A stretch of DNA of 64,000 bases, from positions 2,356,001-2,420,000 of the forward strand of contig NZ_CP007145.1 of the NCBI RefSeq assembly GCF_000576555.1, in the 5' to 3' direction. The position numbers and the translations under genes are program-made. Origin of the DNA: Hymenobacter swuensis DY53 (GTDB taxonomy: Bacteria > Bacteroidota > Bacteroidia > Cytophagales > Hymenobacteraceae). Within the stretch, counting starts at the first letter, position 1. Each line of letters starts with the position of its first letter. Under the pieces are notes generated by a model. The model did not search any database, was not told the DNA's origin, and saw only the letters and a program-made list of their open reading frames with translations. Of the stretch, positions 52,690 to 61,264 are shown piece after piece.

Positions 52690-52726
52690 AACGCCCCCGA
52701 AAACGCGGATTTTCGGGGGCGTTTTT
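52690..52726. terminator. Island terminator hairpin, copy 3
   Basis: AACGCCCCCGAAAA pairs with TTTTCGGGGGCGTT followed by T5; the loop CGCGGA differs by one base from copy 2. Confidence 0.85.
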
Positions 52727-52757
52727 GACTAAGTAATTCGAACACTACATTTAGGCA

Positions 52758-53375
52758 ATGAGAGTAGCCCTATATGCTCGTGTCTCCACAGCTGATAAGG
52801 ACCAGGACCCGGAGAACCAGCTGCTCGTGCTGCGCCGTCATGCTGAGCAGGCCGGTGATGTCGTTTATAAGGAGTACGTTGATGAGGAGTCCGGCCGCAA
52901 GAGCACGCGCCGGGCTTTCCAGGAAATGATGCGCGATGCCCAGAAGCGCAAGTTCGACCTGGTGCGCGTGTGGGACCTGAGCCGCTTCAGCCGCGAAGGT
53001 ATCGAGAAGGTGTTTGAGCACACCTCCTTGCTGGAGCAGTGCGGCGTCAGCTTCTGGAGCTACTCGGAGCCGCTGCTCAATACGACCGGCCCGATGAAGG
53101 ATTTGATGAAGGCCATGATATCCTGGGCCGCCGGCTACTACTCGCAGCGCCTGAGCGAGAACGTGAGTGCGGGCCTGGCCCGAAAGAAGCAGAAGGCTGC
53201 GGAGAAAGGGGAGGTATATGTGCACGGCCGCCGGGGCCTGTTGCCGGAGCTGGTAGCACAGATCCAGCAGCTGCAGCGCGAAGGCCTCAGCGTCCGGAAG
53301 ATCAGCGCGGCTACTGGTGTGCCGCCAGGTACTTTGCACAAGTACCTGGTGAAAGAAGAAAGCCTCGCTGAGTAG
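52758..53375 (+). CDS. Serine recombinase (resolvase/invertase family)
   Basis: The 205-aa protein begins MRVALYARVSTADKDQDPENQL, with the catalytic Ser in ARVST. The core is complete (YVDEESGRKSTRRAFQEMMRDAQ; FDLVRVWDLSRFSREG) and continues with a helical region and a C-terminal HTH (GLSVRKISAATGVPPGTLHKYL). This is the size of Tn3/Hin-like resolvases, which recombine short sites as multimers. It could have resolved dimers or inverted DNA of an earlier plasmid-like element. Its stop lies inside a terminator stem (53362-53387). Confidence 0.9.
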   Translation: MRVALYARVSTADKDQDPENQLLVLRRHAEQAGDVVYKEYVDEESGRKSTRRAFQEMMRDAQKRKFDLVRVWDLSRFSREGIEKVFEHTSLLEQCGVSFWSYSEPLLNTTGPMKDLMKAMISWAAGYYSQRLSENVSAGLARKKQKAAEKGEVYVHGRRGLLPELVAQIQQLQREGLSVRKISAATGVPPGTLHKYLVKEESLAE

Positions 53376-53387
53376 CGGGGCTTTTTT
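53362..53387 (+). terminator. Terminator overlapping the recombinase stop codon
   Basis: GCCTCGC (53362-53368) pairs with GCGGGGC (53375-53381, one G-T) and T6 follows. The stop TAG lies in the loop. Confidence 0.7.
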
Positions 53388-53467
53388 GTGTCCTTTTTGA
53401 CCGTGGCAGGGGATGGCAGTTTTGGGCCTCAATCAACCAAACCCAACCCTCAATAAGAAGTTACATT

Positions 53468-53800
53468 GTGCTGCTCTTCGGCAGCTTCGCCCTGTTACTG
53501 GCCACCGCGTGCAGCAGGCCGGCCCCGCCCACTCTGCCGCCTGCGCCGGTCAAGTACTTCTTCCGTGAGCACCGGTGTGCACCGGTGCAGGACTCACGCG
53601 GAGCTGCTCCTGCCAAGGAGCAGCTCCGCGTGAGTCAGGTGGCCACGTCAACTAAGCAGGTCGCAGCTCCGTCGCCTCGTTTTTACACCAGGTGGCGCAG
53701 GGTGCACGGCCGCTGGTATCACTTTACCTACCGAGTAGGAGATAAGCGTGCCATGGTACAGCATCCAGATCCAGGCCGGCGAAGTAGTGTTTTGGTATAA
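53468..53800 (+). CDS. Small putative lipoprotein spanning a long hairpin
   Basis: The 110-aa frame from GTG 53468 has a signal-like start with LLATACSRPAPP (possible lipobox Cys15). The middle contains a perfect 20-bp inverted repeat that translates to DSRGAAPAKEQLRVSQ. The end is basic (RWRRVHGRWYHFTYRVGDKR). No family recognised. Its existence as a gene is moderate: signal and composition favour it, but the hairpin may be a recombination site and the coding merely passes through. Confidence 0.42.
   Translation: MLLFGSFALLLATACSRPAPPTLPPAPVKYFFREHRCAPVQDSRGAAPAKEQLRVSQVATSTKQVAAPSPRFYTRWRRVHGRWYHFTYRVGDKRAMVQHPDPGRRSSVLV
53573..53636. repeat. 20-bp perfect inverted repeat with ACCGGT palindromes
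   Basis: GACTCACGCGGAGCTGCTCC (53591-53610) and its complement 53617-53636 surround TGCCAA. Immediately upstream is GCACCGGTGTGCACCGGTGC. It is about 215 bp after the serine recombinase gene and could be its site. Confidence 0.55.
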
Positions 53801-53830
53801 TACTGCCCCAAAACTGTCCCCCGGAAAAGA

Positions 53831-53865
53831 AAAAGGGCCTCAGCGAGTAGCTGAGGCCCTTTTTT
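53831..53865. terminator. Bidirectional terminator after the integrase
   Basis: AAAAGGGCCTCAGC (53831-53844) pairs perfectly with 53850-53863. It follows the original integrase stop (53910) on the minus strand and the small lipoprotein frame on the plus strand. Confidence 0.85.
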
Positions 53866-53909
53866 GTGGTCGTGTAAGGAATGAGCCTGTATATTGTCTG
53901 TAGGTCAGC

Positions 53910-55045
53910 CTAAAAGTCCGGCATCTTGGCCAGCTGCTCATCGTCATCGAACATGCCCAGCCGGCGCAGGTAAGTCGCCGTGATGCCGGCGTGGGCGTGC
54001 CGACAGTGGCGGCGCACCAGCTCAATATCCTTGTGGCTAGGTACAGGTTGATGGCCCCTGTGTGCTTGTAGCCATACACGGTATGCTCCCCGTCGTTCAG
54101 GCCCACGGCCGTCAGCACTTTGCGGTGGCGCTTGGCAAACCAGTTCTTGCCCACCGGCACCGGCCCGGGCTTGTGCTCCTTGGTGAACACGTACGCGTCG
54201 AGCGGATAGGTGCGCAGGCCGGCCTTCTCAATCAGGGCTTCGAGTTGGTGCACGATGGCCACGTGCTCGGCCTTGCCGTTCTTGGCCCGGGCGGCCGGGA
54301 CCAGCACTGTGCGCGGCTTGAGGTCCCGCACGCGCAGCAGGCGCAGCTCACTGCCACTGCGGATGAAGCCGTAGTAAATGAAGCTTATATATAAGAGGAG
54401 TTGCTCGTCGCCGCGCGCGCGGATTTCCGCCGTGATGGCCTGCTGCTCCGGCTCCGTGTAGGGCACATGAATAGGGGAGGCCTCCACCTTGCGCAGCTCG
54501 GTGGGGGCGCAGGGGTTGCGCAGCAGGACTTCCTGCTTGACCAGGTAGTTGAAGGACGCGTTGAGGCTGTTGCGGTAGTTGTTGTAGGTTTTGGCCTCGA
54601 TGCCGCGCTTGCTCTGCTGGTCCAGAAAGTTGGTGACGTGGGCCAGGGAGAGAAATTTGAGCGGCAGGGTGGCAAACGGCGGGTACTCGCGAATGCGGCG
54701 CAGGGCCACGTTGTAGAACGCGGGGCCCACGCCGGCCGCCTTCTTGCGCTCTACAACCCATTCGATGGCTTCGCGCACGGTGGCCTTTTTAGGGTCGATG
54801 CCTATGGATACGGCGGGCGTCTCGCCGGCCGTGTAGCCTTCCTCCCGCAGCCGCCGGGTTTCGGCCAGCTTCTCCTTGCACACCCGCTGCCGCTCCCGCA
54901 GCGTGGTGTACTTATTCATCCCCGTGTATTGCTTGCGGACGAACTCCTGCTTGTCCGTATTCCAGATCCGGTAGTCGATATACTACCGCTTGGACATGTC
55001 CCCATCCGCATCAAATAATCGGGGCTCGTACTTGGGGGCGTACAT
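53910..55045 (-). pseudogene. Tyrosine integrase of the island, two inactivating lesions
   Basis: The original gene reads from ATG 55045 (MYAPKYEPRLFDADGD). Codon 21 is TAG (54983-54985) where YIDYRIWNTDKQ follows, probably a former TGG. From ATG 54919 a 359-aa frame continues with the SAM-like N-domain and the catalytic domain: Arg in IRSGSELRLLRVRDL and His in YGYKHTGAINLYLA. About 54031-54036 one base is missing (ACAAAGG to ACAAGG); the other frame then gives KDIELVRRHCRHAHAGITATYLRRLG, with the second His and catalytic Tyr, to the stop at 53910. It lies beside the tRNA. Confidence 0.85.
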
Positions 55046-55047
55046 GG

Positions 55048-55067
55048 AGGTGTGATAAAACTGTGAT
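55048..55067 (+). repeat. Possible integrase arm-type site, right end
   Basis: AGGTGTGATAAAACTGTGAT matches the left-end copy at 45035 in 19 of 20 bases and lies at the integrase start. Confidence 0.45.
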
Positions 55068-55085
55068 AAAAAAACTAACAAGCAC

Positions 55086-55125
55086 AAAAAAACGGCCTTT
55101 CCGCAATGGAAAGGCCGTTTTTGTA
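55086..55125 (-). terminator. Terminator of the tRNA gene
   Basis: AAAAACGGCCTTTCC (55088-55102) pairs perfectly with 55108-55122. Seen from the tRNA it is followed by seven Ts. Most of it is part of the att core. Confidence 0.8.
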
Positions 55126-55147
55126 AGTAGCGGGGACGAGAGTTGAA
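55101..55147. repeat. Island end repeat, tRNA-proximal att copy
   Basis: Identical to 44908-44954 over 47 bp. It overlaps the last 20 nt of the tRNA gene (55128-55147). Confidence 0.9.
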
Positions 55148-55201
55148 CTCGTGACCTCAGGGTTATGAATCCTGTGCTCTAACCAACTGAGCTACCCCGC
55201 C
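55128..55201 (-). tRNA. tRNA with CAT anticodon, probably elongator Met
   Basis: The 74-nt cloverleaf reads GGCGGGG-TA-GCTC...GAGC, anticodon arm CAGGA-TTCATAA-CCCTG (one A-C mismatch at its top), T-arm ACGAG-TTCAACT-CTCGT, and CCCCGCT plus discriminator A; no CCA is encoded. CAT could also be Ile2 after lysidine modification, but the GGTTAGAGCACA and GGTCAC parts resemble elongator tRNA-Met. The island integrated into its 3' end and restores it. A promoter with TACATTTG lies upstream. Confidence 0.93.
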
Positions 55202-55214
55202 CTGTTTGGTGGTG

Positions 55215-55246
55215 CAAATGTAGCAACAAGATTTAATGTTGTGCAA
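55215..55246 (-). promoter_or_regulatory. Candidate promoter of the tRNA gene
   Basis: On the minus strand TTG (55246-55244) and TACATTTG (55222-55215) are 21 bp apart, with the -7 about 14 nt before the tRNA. Confidence 0.55.
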
Positions 55247-55337
55247 GTGTTGTGCAAAAAAAAACCCGCGTATATTGGCTGCCGGGCCGCTTTTTCTACA
55301 TGAGCATGGCCGTTAAATTCTTCACTTTGTTCTGCTT

Positions 55338-55751
55338 ATGCCCCTTTCTGCCACTCGCCTCAAACACCGGTTTACGGTCGAATATCCCATTAACGCTTCC
55401 CCTAAAATCCTGTACCCGTACTTGGCTTCGGCTTCCGGCCTTTCGCACTGGTTCTGTCAGGACGTGAAAATTGAAGGTGGGCACCTCTACAATTTCATCT
55501 GGGACAATCAGCCGCACTATGCTGAAATGGCCTCCCATCGTACCAACCGTTCGGCTCGGTTTGTTTTTCTGGACGAGAACAAACGGCATGCTGCCGATGC
55601 CAACTTCTTGGACTTTCTGATTGAAGAGTCACAGCTGACTCAGGAGGTGTATCTGCGGGTAGTGGACTACTCAGAGGAAACGGACACTATTGAGTTGCAG
55701 GAAATGTGGGATAGTCTGATTCTGAAACTTCGCGAACAGGTAGGAGGGTAG
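55338..55751 (+). CDS. START-like domain protein (SRPBCC fold)
   Basis: The 137-aa protein MPLSATRLKHRFTVEYPINASPKILYPYLASASGLSHWFCQDVKI opens like the Bacteroidota START-like/SRPBCC family. It goes through IWDNQPHYAEM and ARFVFLDEN to a C-terminal helix (EMWDSLILKLREQV). No signal, so cytoplasmic. These proteins bind hydrophobic ligands or act as adaptors, and are often found in this phylum as a conserved single gene. It starts the post-island region. Confidence 0.82.
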   Translation: MPLSATRLKHRFTVEYPINASPKILYPYLASASGLSHWFCQDVKIEGGHLYNFIWDNQPHYAEMASHRTNRSARFVFLDENKRHAADANFLDFLIEESQLTQEVYLRVVDYSEETDTIELQEMWDSLILKLREQVGG

Positions 55752-55863
55752 CATTTGTTTACTCAGGTAGGCAGGGAGCAGGCACGAAACGAGGCGTATC
55801 TTCGTTTCCTGTTTGCTCCCTTTCTTTTTGCGCTAGGGTGTTGCTCACTGGCTGGCGAAGCAT

Positions 55864-57297
55864 ATGAAAAAACTCGATAAACTGATCCTGCGGGCCTTTG
55901 CCGGACCGTTTCTGCTCACCTTTGCCGTGGTGGAGTTCATCTTCCTGACGCAGTATATGCTCAAGTATATGGACGACTTGGTAGGCAAAGACCTTGGCCT
56001 GGGCGTTATCGGCCAGCTGCTATTCTATTTCGCCGTGATGCTGGTGCCCATTGCGCTACCACTGGCTGTGTTGCTTTCCTCACTGATGACGTATGGGACG
56101 CTGGGGGAACATCATGAGCTGACGGCCATAAAAACGGCGGGCATCTCCCTCACGCGCATCCTGCGGCCTGTGATGCTGGTGAGTGCCATGCTGGCGGGCG
56201 GAGCTTTCTGGTACAACAACGTGGTGGTGCCCAAGGCCAACCTGGAAGCGTTCAGCTTGCTCTGGGACGTGCGGCAGCAGAAACTGGCCCTAGATATTCG
56301 GGAAGGCGTGTTCTACAACGGTATTCCGGGCTTTACCATCAAAGTAAACCAGAAGATGGGGGAAAACGGCGACCTGCTGAAGGGTGTGATGATTTACGAC
56401 CATACCCAAAGCCGGGGCGGCAGCACTATCATCCTGGCCGATTCGGGCCGCATGTTCACGCGTTTTGGGGGGCAGTATCTGGGGCTGGAACTGTTCCGGG
56501 GCCGCACGTACGTGGAGCAGCCCTCGGCTGAAAACCGCTCCGGAGCCAGTTTTATCCGGCAGAATTTTGACCGCAACCTGATAACCTTCTCCCTGGCCTC
56601 CTTTGGGCTGGACCGTACCAAAAAGGAGTTGTTCAACACAAACAAGATGATGCTGGACCTCTCCCAACTGGCACATTTTACCGATTCGCTGCACAACCGC
56701 CTGTTTCTGGAGCGTCGGCTGCTGATTCCGCAGCTCAACCCGTATTACACTTATCTGCGCCTTGATACGACTGGCCACATGGCTATACAGCGCGTAGAGA
56801 ATTGGCAGGTGCCCGCCGCTGAACTGAAGCCAGTGAGCCTGAACATTACGCAGCAGGCAGCCAACCGGGCCCGCAATGTTCATTCATTCCTAGGTACTTC
56901 GGCGGAGCGGCTGATCAACCTAAACAAGGAAACTGCCAATTACCGCATCGAAACCTACCGCAAATACACGCAGTCGGCGGCCATTTTGCTGATGTTCCTG
57001 ATTGGGGCTCCGCTGGGAGCTATCATTAAGAAAGGTGGTATTGGTATTCCCATTCTGGTTTCTATCGTCTTTTTCATTGTATACTACGTGCTGTCCATCA
57101 TGGGGGAAAAGTACGGTCGGGAAATGGTGATGCCTGTTGGAATTGGCATGTGGATGTCGGCGGCAGTATTGCTGCCTATTGGCTTGTTTTTCCTCTACCA
57201 AGCTCGCCACGACTCCGGTATTATGGATGTTAACTGGAGCCGGTTCGCGCCGCAATGGTTACGCTGGCCTTTGCGAGGCTATAAGAAGGCAGTGTGA
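55864..57297 (+). CDS. LptF/LptG family permease
   Basis: The 477-aa protein has helices near the start (LTFAVVEFIFLTQYMLKYM, LLFYFAVMLVPIALPLAVLLSSLMTYG), a large periplasmic beta-rich domain (about 110-370) and three helices at the end. The pattern matches LptF/LptG, which with LptB extract lipopolysaccharide from the inner membrane. Which of LptF or LptG it is cannot be told, because the partner is not here. Terminator-like hairpin at 57388. Confidence 0.88.
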   Translation: MKKLDKLILRAFAGPFLLTFAVVEFIFLTQYMLKYMDDLVGKDLGLGVIGQLLFYFAVMLVPIALPLAVLLSSLMTYGTLGEHHELTAIKTAGISLTRILRPVMLVSAMLAGGAFWYNNVVVPKANLEAFSLLWDVRQQKLALDIREGVFYNGIPGFTIKVNQKMGENGDLLKGVMIYDHTQSRGGSTIILADSGRMFTRFGGQYLGLELFRGRTYVEQPSAENRSGASFIRQNFDRNLITFSLASFGLDRTKKELFNTNKMMLDLSQLAHFTDSLHNRLFLERRLLIPQLNPYYTYLRLDTTGHMAIQRVENWQVPAAELKPVSLNITQQAANRARNVHSFLGTSAERLINLNKETANYRIETYRKYTQSAAILLMFLIGAPLGAIIKKGGIGIPILVSIVFFIVYYVLSIMGEKYGREMVMPVGIGMWMSAAVLLPIGLFFLYQARHDSGIMDVNWSRFAPQWLRWPLRGYKKAV

Positions 57298-57377
57298 GGA
57301 GCGTGGTAGGAAATGGGGAGAAATGTGCAAATTGATAATGGGTAATACATTCCAACGCATATATCACATTAACTGCT

Positions 57378-57385
57378 TACCTTTG
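57378..57385 (+). promoter_or_regulatory. Candidate rpsO -7 element TACCTTTG
   Basis: TACCTTTG matches TAnnTTTG, 73 bp before rpsO. No good -33 TTG at the usual spacing is seen. It directly abuts the hairpin at 57388. Confidence 0.4.
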
Positions 57386-57387
57386 CG

Positions 57388-57420
57388 GCCACCCCGAAAT
57401 GCGGGGTGGCTTTCTTTTTT
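57388..57420 (+). terminator. Hairpin with T run between the permease gene and rpsO
   Basis: GCCACCCCG (57388-57396) pairs with 57402-57410, then a T-rich tail. Could terminate the permease transcript or attenuate rpsO. Confidence 0.65.
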
Positions 57421-57457
57421 TCATTTTTAAATCCAGGACGGGGAAACCTATCTGCCG

Positions 57458-57733
57458 ATGAAACTCACTACCGAAGCAAAACAGGCTATTTTCGAGAAAA
57501 ACAGCCTGCAAAAAGTAGCCACCGACACGGGTTCGGCCGAGGCTCAGATTGCATTGTTCACGCACCGCATCTCACACCTCACCGAGCACCTGAAAGTGAA
57601 CAAAAAAGACTTCTCGACTCGTTTGGGTCTGCTGAAGCTTGTTGGTAAGCGTCGTCGCATGCTGGACTACCTCCAGCACCGCGAAATCAACCGCTACCGC
57701 GCCATCATCAAGGAGCTGGGCATTCGTAAGTAA
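57458..57733 (+). CDS. rpsO: 30S ribosomal protein S15
   Basis: The 91-aa protein has the normal S15 pattern: [67 protein letters not shown]. Binds 16S rRNA helix 22 and starts platform assembly. The following gene is pnp, the same order as in E. coli; a terminator sits between. Confidence 0.96.
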   Translation: MKLTTEAKQAIFEKNSLQKVATDTGSAEAQIALFTHRISHLTEHLKVNKKDFSTRLGLLKLVGKRRRMLDYLQHREINRYRAIIKELGIRK

Positions 57734-57745
57734 GCCCACCGCCTG

Positions 57746-57789
57746 GAGCAGGGAGCCTTCCACCCCGGAAGGTTCCCTGCTCTTTTTTT
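57746..57789 (+). terminator. Rho-independent terminator after rpsO
   Basis: GAGCAGGGAGCCTTCC pairs with GGAAGGTTCCCTGCTC (one G-T) followed by T7. Confidence 0.85.
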
Positions 57790-57929
57790 GTCCGAAACCA
57801 AGTGCACCATTTGCCAGCTTCGGTCGTTGAATTTTCAGAATATGATTTTTTAGAGCAAAATGGGGCCGCTGCCGGTCCCGTTTTTACGGCTGCTCGCCCG
57901 CTGCACGCTTTCCACAAGCACCCTCTCAG

Positions 57930-60089
57930 ATGCCCAATTACACCGCGGTTACCAAACACATTACGCTGCCCGACGGGCGGCAGATTTCCATCGAAACCGG
58001 CAAGCTGGCCAAATTTGCCGACGGCGCCGTAGTGGTGCGCCTCGGCGACGCCATGCTGCTGGCTACGGTCGTGTCGCAGCCCAGCTCGCGCGGCGACGTG
58101 GATTTCCTGCCCCTGTCGGTTGATTACCAAGAGAAATTCGGTGGTGCCGGCAACATTCCCGGCTCGTTCCAGCGCCGCGAAGGCCGCCTCTCGGATTACG
58201 AAATCCTGGTGTGCCGTATCGTAGACCGTATCCTGCGCCCGATGTTCCCCAAGGACTATCACTACGAGGTGCAGGTGATGATTACCCTGATTTCGGCCGA
58301 TAAAACCGTGCAGCCCGACGCCCTGGCCGCCCTGGCTGCCTCGGCTGCCCTCTCGATTTCGGATATTCCCTTCGCTGGCCCCATCTCGGAGGTTCGCGTG
58401 GCCCGCATCGACGGCAAGCTGCAAATCAACCCCCTCACCGCCGACATTACTCGCGCCGACATTGACCTGATTGTAGGGGCCACGGCTGATTCGGTAGCCA
58501 TGGTGGAAGGCGAAATGAACGAAGTGAGCGAAGAGGAAATGGTCGAAGCCATTGCCTTCGCCCACGAAGCTATCAAGGAGCAGGTGCGCGTGCAGCTGGA
58601 GCTGGCCGCCGAAGTGGAGAAATCCCACGTGAAGCGCGAGTACCCCAAGTACGAGGAAAACGACGATCTGAAGAAGCGCATCCACGAGGGCGTATATGAG
58701 CACGCCTACAAAGTGGCGCACTCGGGCAACCCCAGCAAGGCCGGCCGCAAGGAAGGCTTTGGCGCCATTAAGAAGTCGCTGACCGAGAAACTGCTGGAAG
58801 AGCAGCCCGAGCTGGACATGAAGATGTTCGGCCGCTACTACTCGTCGGCCGAGAAGAAGGCCATCCGTGACATGATGATCAAGGAGCGTACCCGCCTCGA
58901 CGGCCGCGCCCTGACGGAAATCCGCCCTATCTGGAGCGAGGTGAACTACCTGCCCGGTGCCCACGGCTCGGCTTTGTTCACTCGCGGCGAAACCCAGTCG
59001 CTGACCACCGTAGCCCTCGGCACCAAGCTCGATGAGCAGATCATCGACACGGCCATGACCTCGGGCTACAGCAAATTCATGCTGCACTACAACTTTCCAG
59101 CCTTCTCGACCGGTGAAGTGAAGCCTAACCGCGGCCCTGGCCGCCGCGAAATCGGCCACGGCAACCTAGCCCAACGCTCACTGAAGAAGGTAATGCCTTC
59201 CGACGACGAGAACCCCTACACCGTGCGTATCGTGTCGGACATCTTGGAGTCGAACGGTTCCAGCTCGATGGCTACCGTTTGCGCTGGTTCGATGGCCTTG
59301 ATGGACGCTGGTATTCCGGTGCGTGCTGCCGTTTCGGGTATTGCCATGGGCCTCGTGCAGGATAAGGAAACCGGCGAATACGCCGTGCTTTCCGATATTC
59401 TGGGCGATGAGGACCACCTCGGCGACATGGACTTCAAAGTAACCGGCACCGAGAAAGGTATCGTGGCTTGCCAGATGGACATCAAAATCCAGGGCTTGAG
59501 CGCCGAAATCATGACGGCTGCCCTGCACCAGGCCCGCGAAGGCCGTCTGCACATCCTGCGCGAGATGGCCAAGACCATTGCTGCGCCGGCTGCTGAGCTG
59601 AAGCCTCACACCCCTCGCTCGCACAAAATGCTGATTGATAAGGAGTACATCGGTGCCGTTATCGGACCCGGTGGCAAAGTCATCCAGCAGATCCAGAAGG
59701 ACACCAACGCCACGGTTATCATCGAGGAGAAGGACGAGAAAGGCCACGTAAGCATTTACGCTTCCAACCAGGAAGATATGCAGGCCGCCATCGACCGGAT
59801 CCGGGCCATTGCCGCCACGCCGGAAATCGGCGAGACCTACAAAGGCAAAGTGCGCAGCATTCAGCCGTACGGCGCGTTTGTGGAAATCATGCCGGGCAAA
59901 GATGGGCTGCTGCACATCTCGGAGGTTTCGCACGAGCGCCTCGCCGCGCTGGAAGGGGTGCTGGAAGTAGGGCAGGAGATTGACGTAAAACTGCTCGACA
60001 TCGACAAAAAGACCGGTAAATACCGCCTCTCGCGCAAGGTGCTGCTTCCGAAACCGGAGCGCGCCGCCGATACCAACGGTGCGGCCTAA
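57930..60089 (+). CDS. pnp: Polyribonucleotide nucleotidyltransferase (PNPase)
   Basis: At 719 aa this is a full PNPase: two RNase PH domains (GAGNIPGSFQRREGRLSDYEIL and LPGAHGSALFTRGETQSLTTVALG, with SSMATVCAGSMALMDAGIP), then a KH domain (IGAVIGPGGKVIQQIQKDT) and an S1 domain (GKVRSIQPYGAFVEIMPGKDGLLHISEV). It degrades RNA phosphorolytically and belongs to the RNA turnover complex. ATG 57930 is supported by the family start. Confidence 0.97.
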   Translation: MPNYTAVTKHITLPDGRQISIETGKLAKFADGAVVVRLGDAMLLATVVSQPSSRGDVDFLPLSVDYQEKFGGAGNIPGSFQRREGRLSDYEILVCRIVDRILRPMFPKDYHYEVQVMITLISADKTVQPDALAALAASAALSISDIPFAGPISEVRVARIDGKLQINPLTADITRADIDLIVGATADSVAMVEGEMNEVSEEEMVEAIAFAHEAIKEQVRVQLELAAEVEKSHVKREYPKYEENDDLKKRIHEGVYEHAYKVAHSGNPSKAGRKEGFGAIKKSLTEKLLEEQPELDMKMFGRYYSSAEKKAIRDMMIKERTRLDGRALTEIRPIWSEVNYLPGAHGSALFTRGETQSLTTVALGTKLDEQIIDTAMTSGYSKFMLHYNFPAFSTGEVKPNRGPGRREIGHGNLAQRSLKKVMPSDDENPYTVRIVSDILESNGSSSMATVCAGSMALMDAGIPVRAAVSGIAMGLVQDKETGEYAVLSDILGDEDHLGDMDFKVTGTEKGIVACQMDIKIQGLSAEIMTAALHQAREGRLHILREMAKTIAAPAAELKPHTPRSHKMLIDKEYIGAVIGPGGKVIQQIQKDTNATVIIEEKDEKGHVSIYASNQEDMQAAIDRIRAIAATPEIGETYKGKVRSIQPYGAFVEIMPGKDGLLHISEVSHERLAALEGVLEVGQEIDVKLLDIDKKTGKYRLSRKVLLPKPERAADTNGAA

Positions 60090-60107
60090 ACCGCCCCACC
60101 GAACTTT

Positions 60108-60150
60108 CGCGGGTACCGGGGTGTTGCTTTCAACTGACCCGGTACCCGCG
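60108..60150 (+). terminator. Hairpin after pnp
   Basis: CGCGGGTACCGGG (60108-60120) pairs perfectly with 60138-60150. Only a short T run follows, so termination may be partial. Confidence 0.55.
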
Positions 60151-60222
60151 TTTGGGTATCCCTCGTATACCGGACCAACACGACCTTACTAGCATCAACA
60201 ACTCAACTCTCTCGCGCCCGCA

Positions 60223-61086
60223 ATGAGACAGCTAAAAATCAGCAAGCAGATCACCAACCGCGAAAGCCAGTCGCTGGATAAATACCTCCAGGAGATTGGC
60301 AAGGTGGATCTGTTAACCCCCGACGAGGAGGTAACGCTGGCGCAACGCATCAAAGAAGGTGACCAGCAAGCGCTGGAAAAACTCACCAAGGCTAACCTAC
60401 GCTTCGTGGTGTCGGTGGCCAAGCAGTACCAGAACCAGGGCCTAAGCCTGGGCGATTTGATCAACGAGGGCAACCTCGGCCTGATCAAAGCAGCCAAGCG
60501 CTTCGACGAAACTCGGGGCTTCAAATTCATTTCCTACGCCGTATGGTGGATTCGCCAGTCGATTCTGCAGGCCTTGGCCGAGCAGAGCCGCATCGTGCGT
60601 CTGCCCCTGAACCGGGTTGGCTCGCTGAACAAAATCAGCAAGTCGTTCTCGGAGCTGGAGCAGAAGTTTGAGCGCGAGCCCTCGCCCGAGGAAATTGCCG
60701 AAGTACTGGAGCTGACTACCTCGGAAGTGGTGGACACGCTCAAGATTTCGGGCCGCCACGTATCGGTGGATGCGCCGTTTGTGCAGGGCGAAGAAAACCG
60801 CCTGCTCGACGTGCTCGAAAACGAGGACGAAGAATCGCCCGACACTGGCCTGATGAACGACTCGCTCCGCAAGGAAGTGCAGCGCGCCTTGAGCACGCTC
60901 ACCAAGCGCGAAGCCGACGTCATCACGCTTTACTTCGGCCTGAACGGGGAACACTCGCTCACGCTGGAAGAAATCGGGGAGAAGTTCAACCTGACCCGCG
61001 AACGGGTGCGCCAGATCAAAGAGAAGGCCATCCGCCGTCTGCGCCACACCTCGCGCAGCAAGGCCCTGAAGCCGTACCTGGGGTAA
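60223..61086 (+). CDS. rpoD: Primary sigma-70 factor, RpoD/SigA type
   Basis: The 287-aa protein is short, as usual for Bacteroidota: [36 protein letters not shown] (region 1.2), [57 protein letters not shown] (region 2), then region 3 and [49 protein letters not shown] (region 4). Region 1.1 is missing. It directs RNA polymerase to the TTG/TAnnTTTG promoters seen here. Confidence 0.94.
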   Translation: MRQLKISKQITNRESQSLDKYLQEIGKVDLLTPDEEVTLAQRIKEGDQQALEKLTKANLRFVVSVAKQYQNQGLSLGDLINEGNLGLIKAAKRFDETRGFKFISYAVWWIRQSILQALAEQSRIVRLPLNRVGSLNKISKSFSELEQKFEREPSPEEIAEVLELTTSEVVDTLKISGRHVSVDAPFVQGEENRLLDVLENEDEESPDTGLMNDSLRKEVQRALSTLTKREADVITLYFGLNGEHSLTLEEIGEKFNLTRERVRQIKEKAIRRLRHTSRSKALKPYLG

Positions 61087-61106
61087 GTAGTTCTACCCCG
61101 CAGCAG

Positions 61107-61135
61107 AAAACCCTGGCCTTTGGTTGGGGTTTTTT
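61107..61135 (+). terminator. Weak terminator after rpoD
   Basis: AAAACCC and GGGTTTT pair over 13 nt and a T run follows. Confidence 0.5.
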
Positions 61136-61264
61136 GTTGAATACGTGTCGGCGGCCTCCGTATTATCCTGCTTTCCCGGCGTTTCGGACAAAGTGGCCGA
61201 TGTGCAGAGTTGGCGCAATTTTCGGCAATACGGAGTCGCACCGGATGAAAACCCGGGACGCGTG

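Larger units (their letters stand above)
44908..55147. mobile_element. Genomic island integrated at a tRNA (CAT) gene
   Basis: 47-bp perfect direct repeats bound a 10.2-kb region with a tyrosine integrase next to the intact tRNA, the classic layout of integrative elements. It carries a serine recombinase, a phage tape-measure remnant and a probable integrase-N fragment along with signalling cargo (roadblock-like pair, STAS-like pair, BLUF). Both integrase lesions argue it is no longer mobile by itself. The mixture of phage and plasmid-like recombinases suggests a decayed composite of several insertions. No excision evidence can come from this sequence alone. Confidence 0.85.

Noticed and set aside
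57708..59159. 483-aa open frame antisense to rpsO/pnp
   Set aside because: Overlaps two certain genes; no recognisable protein features.
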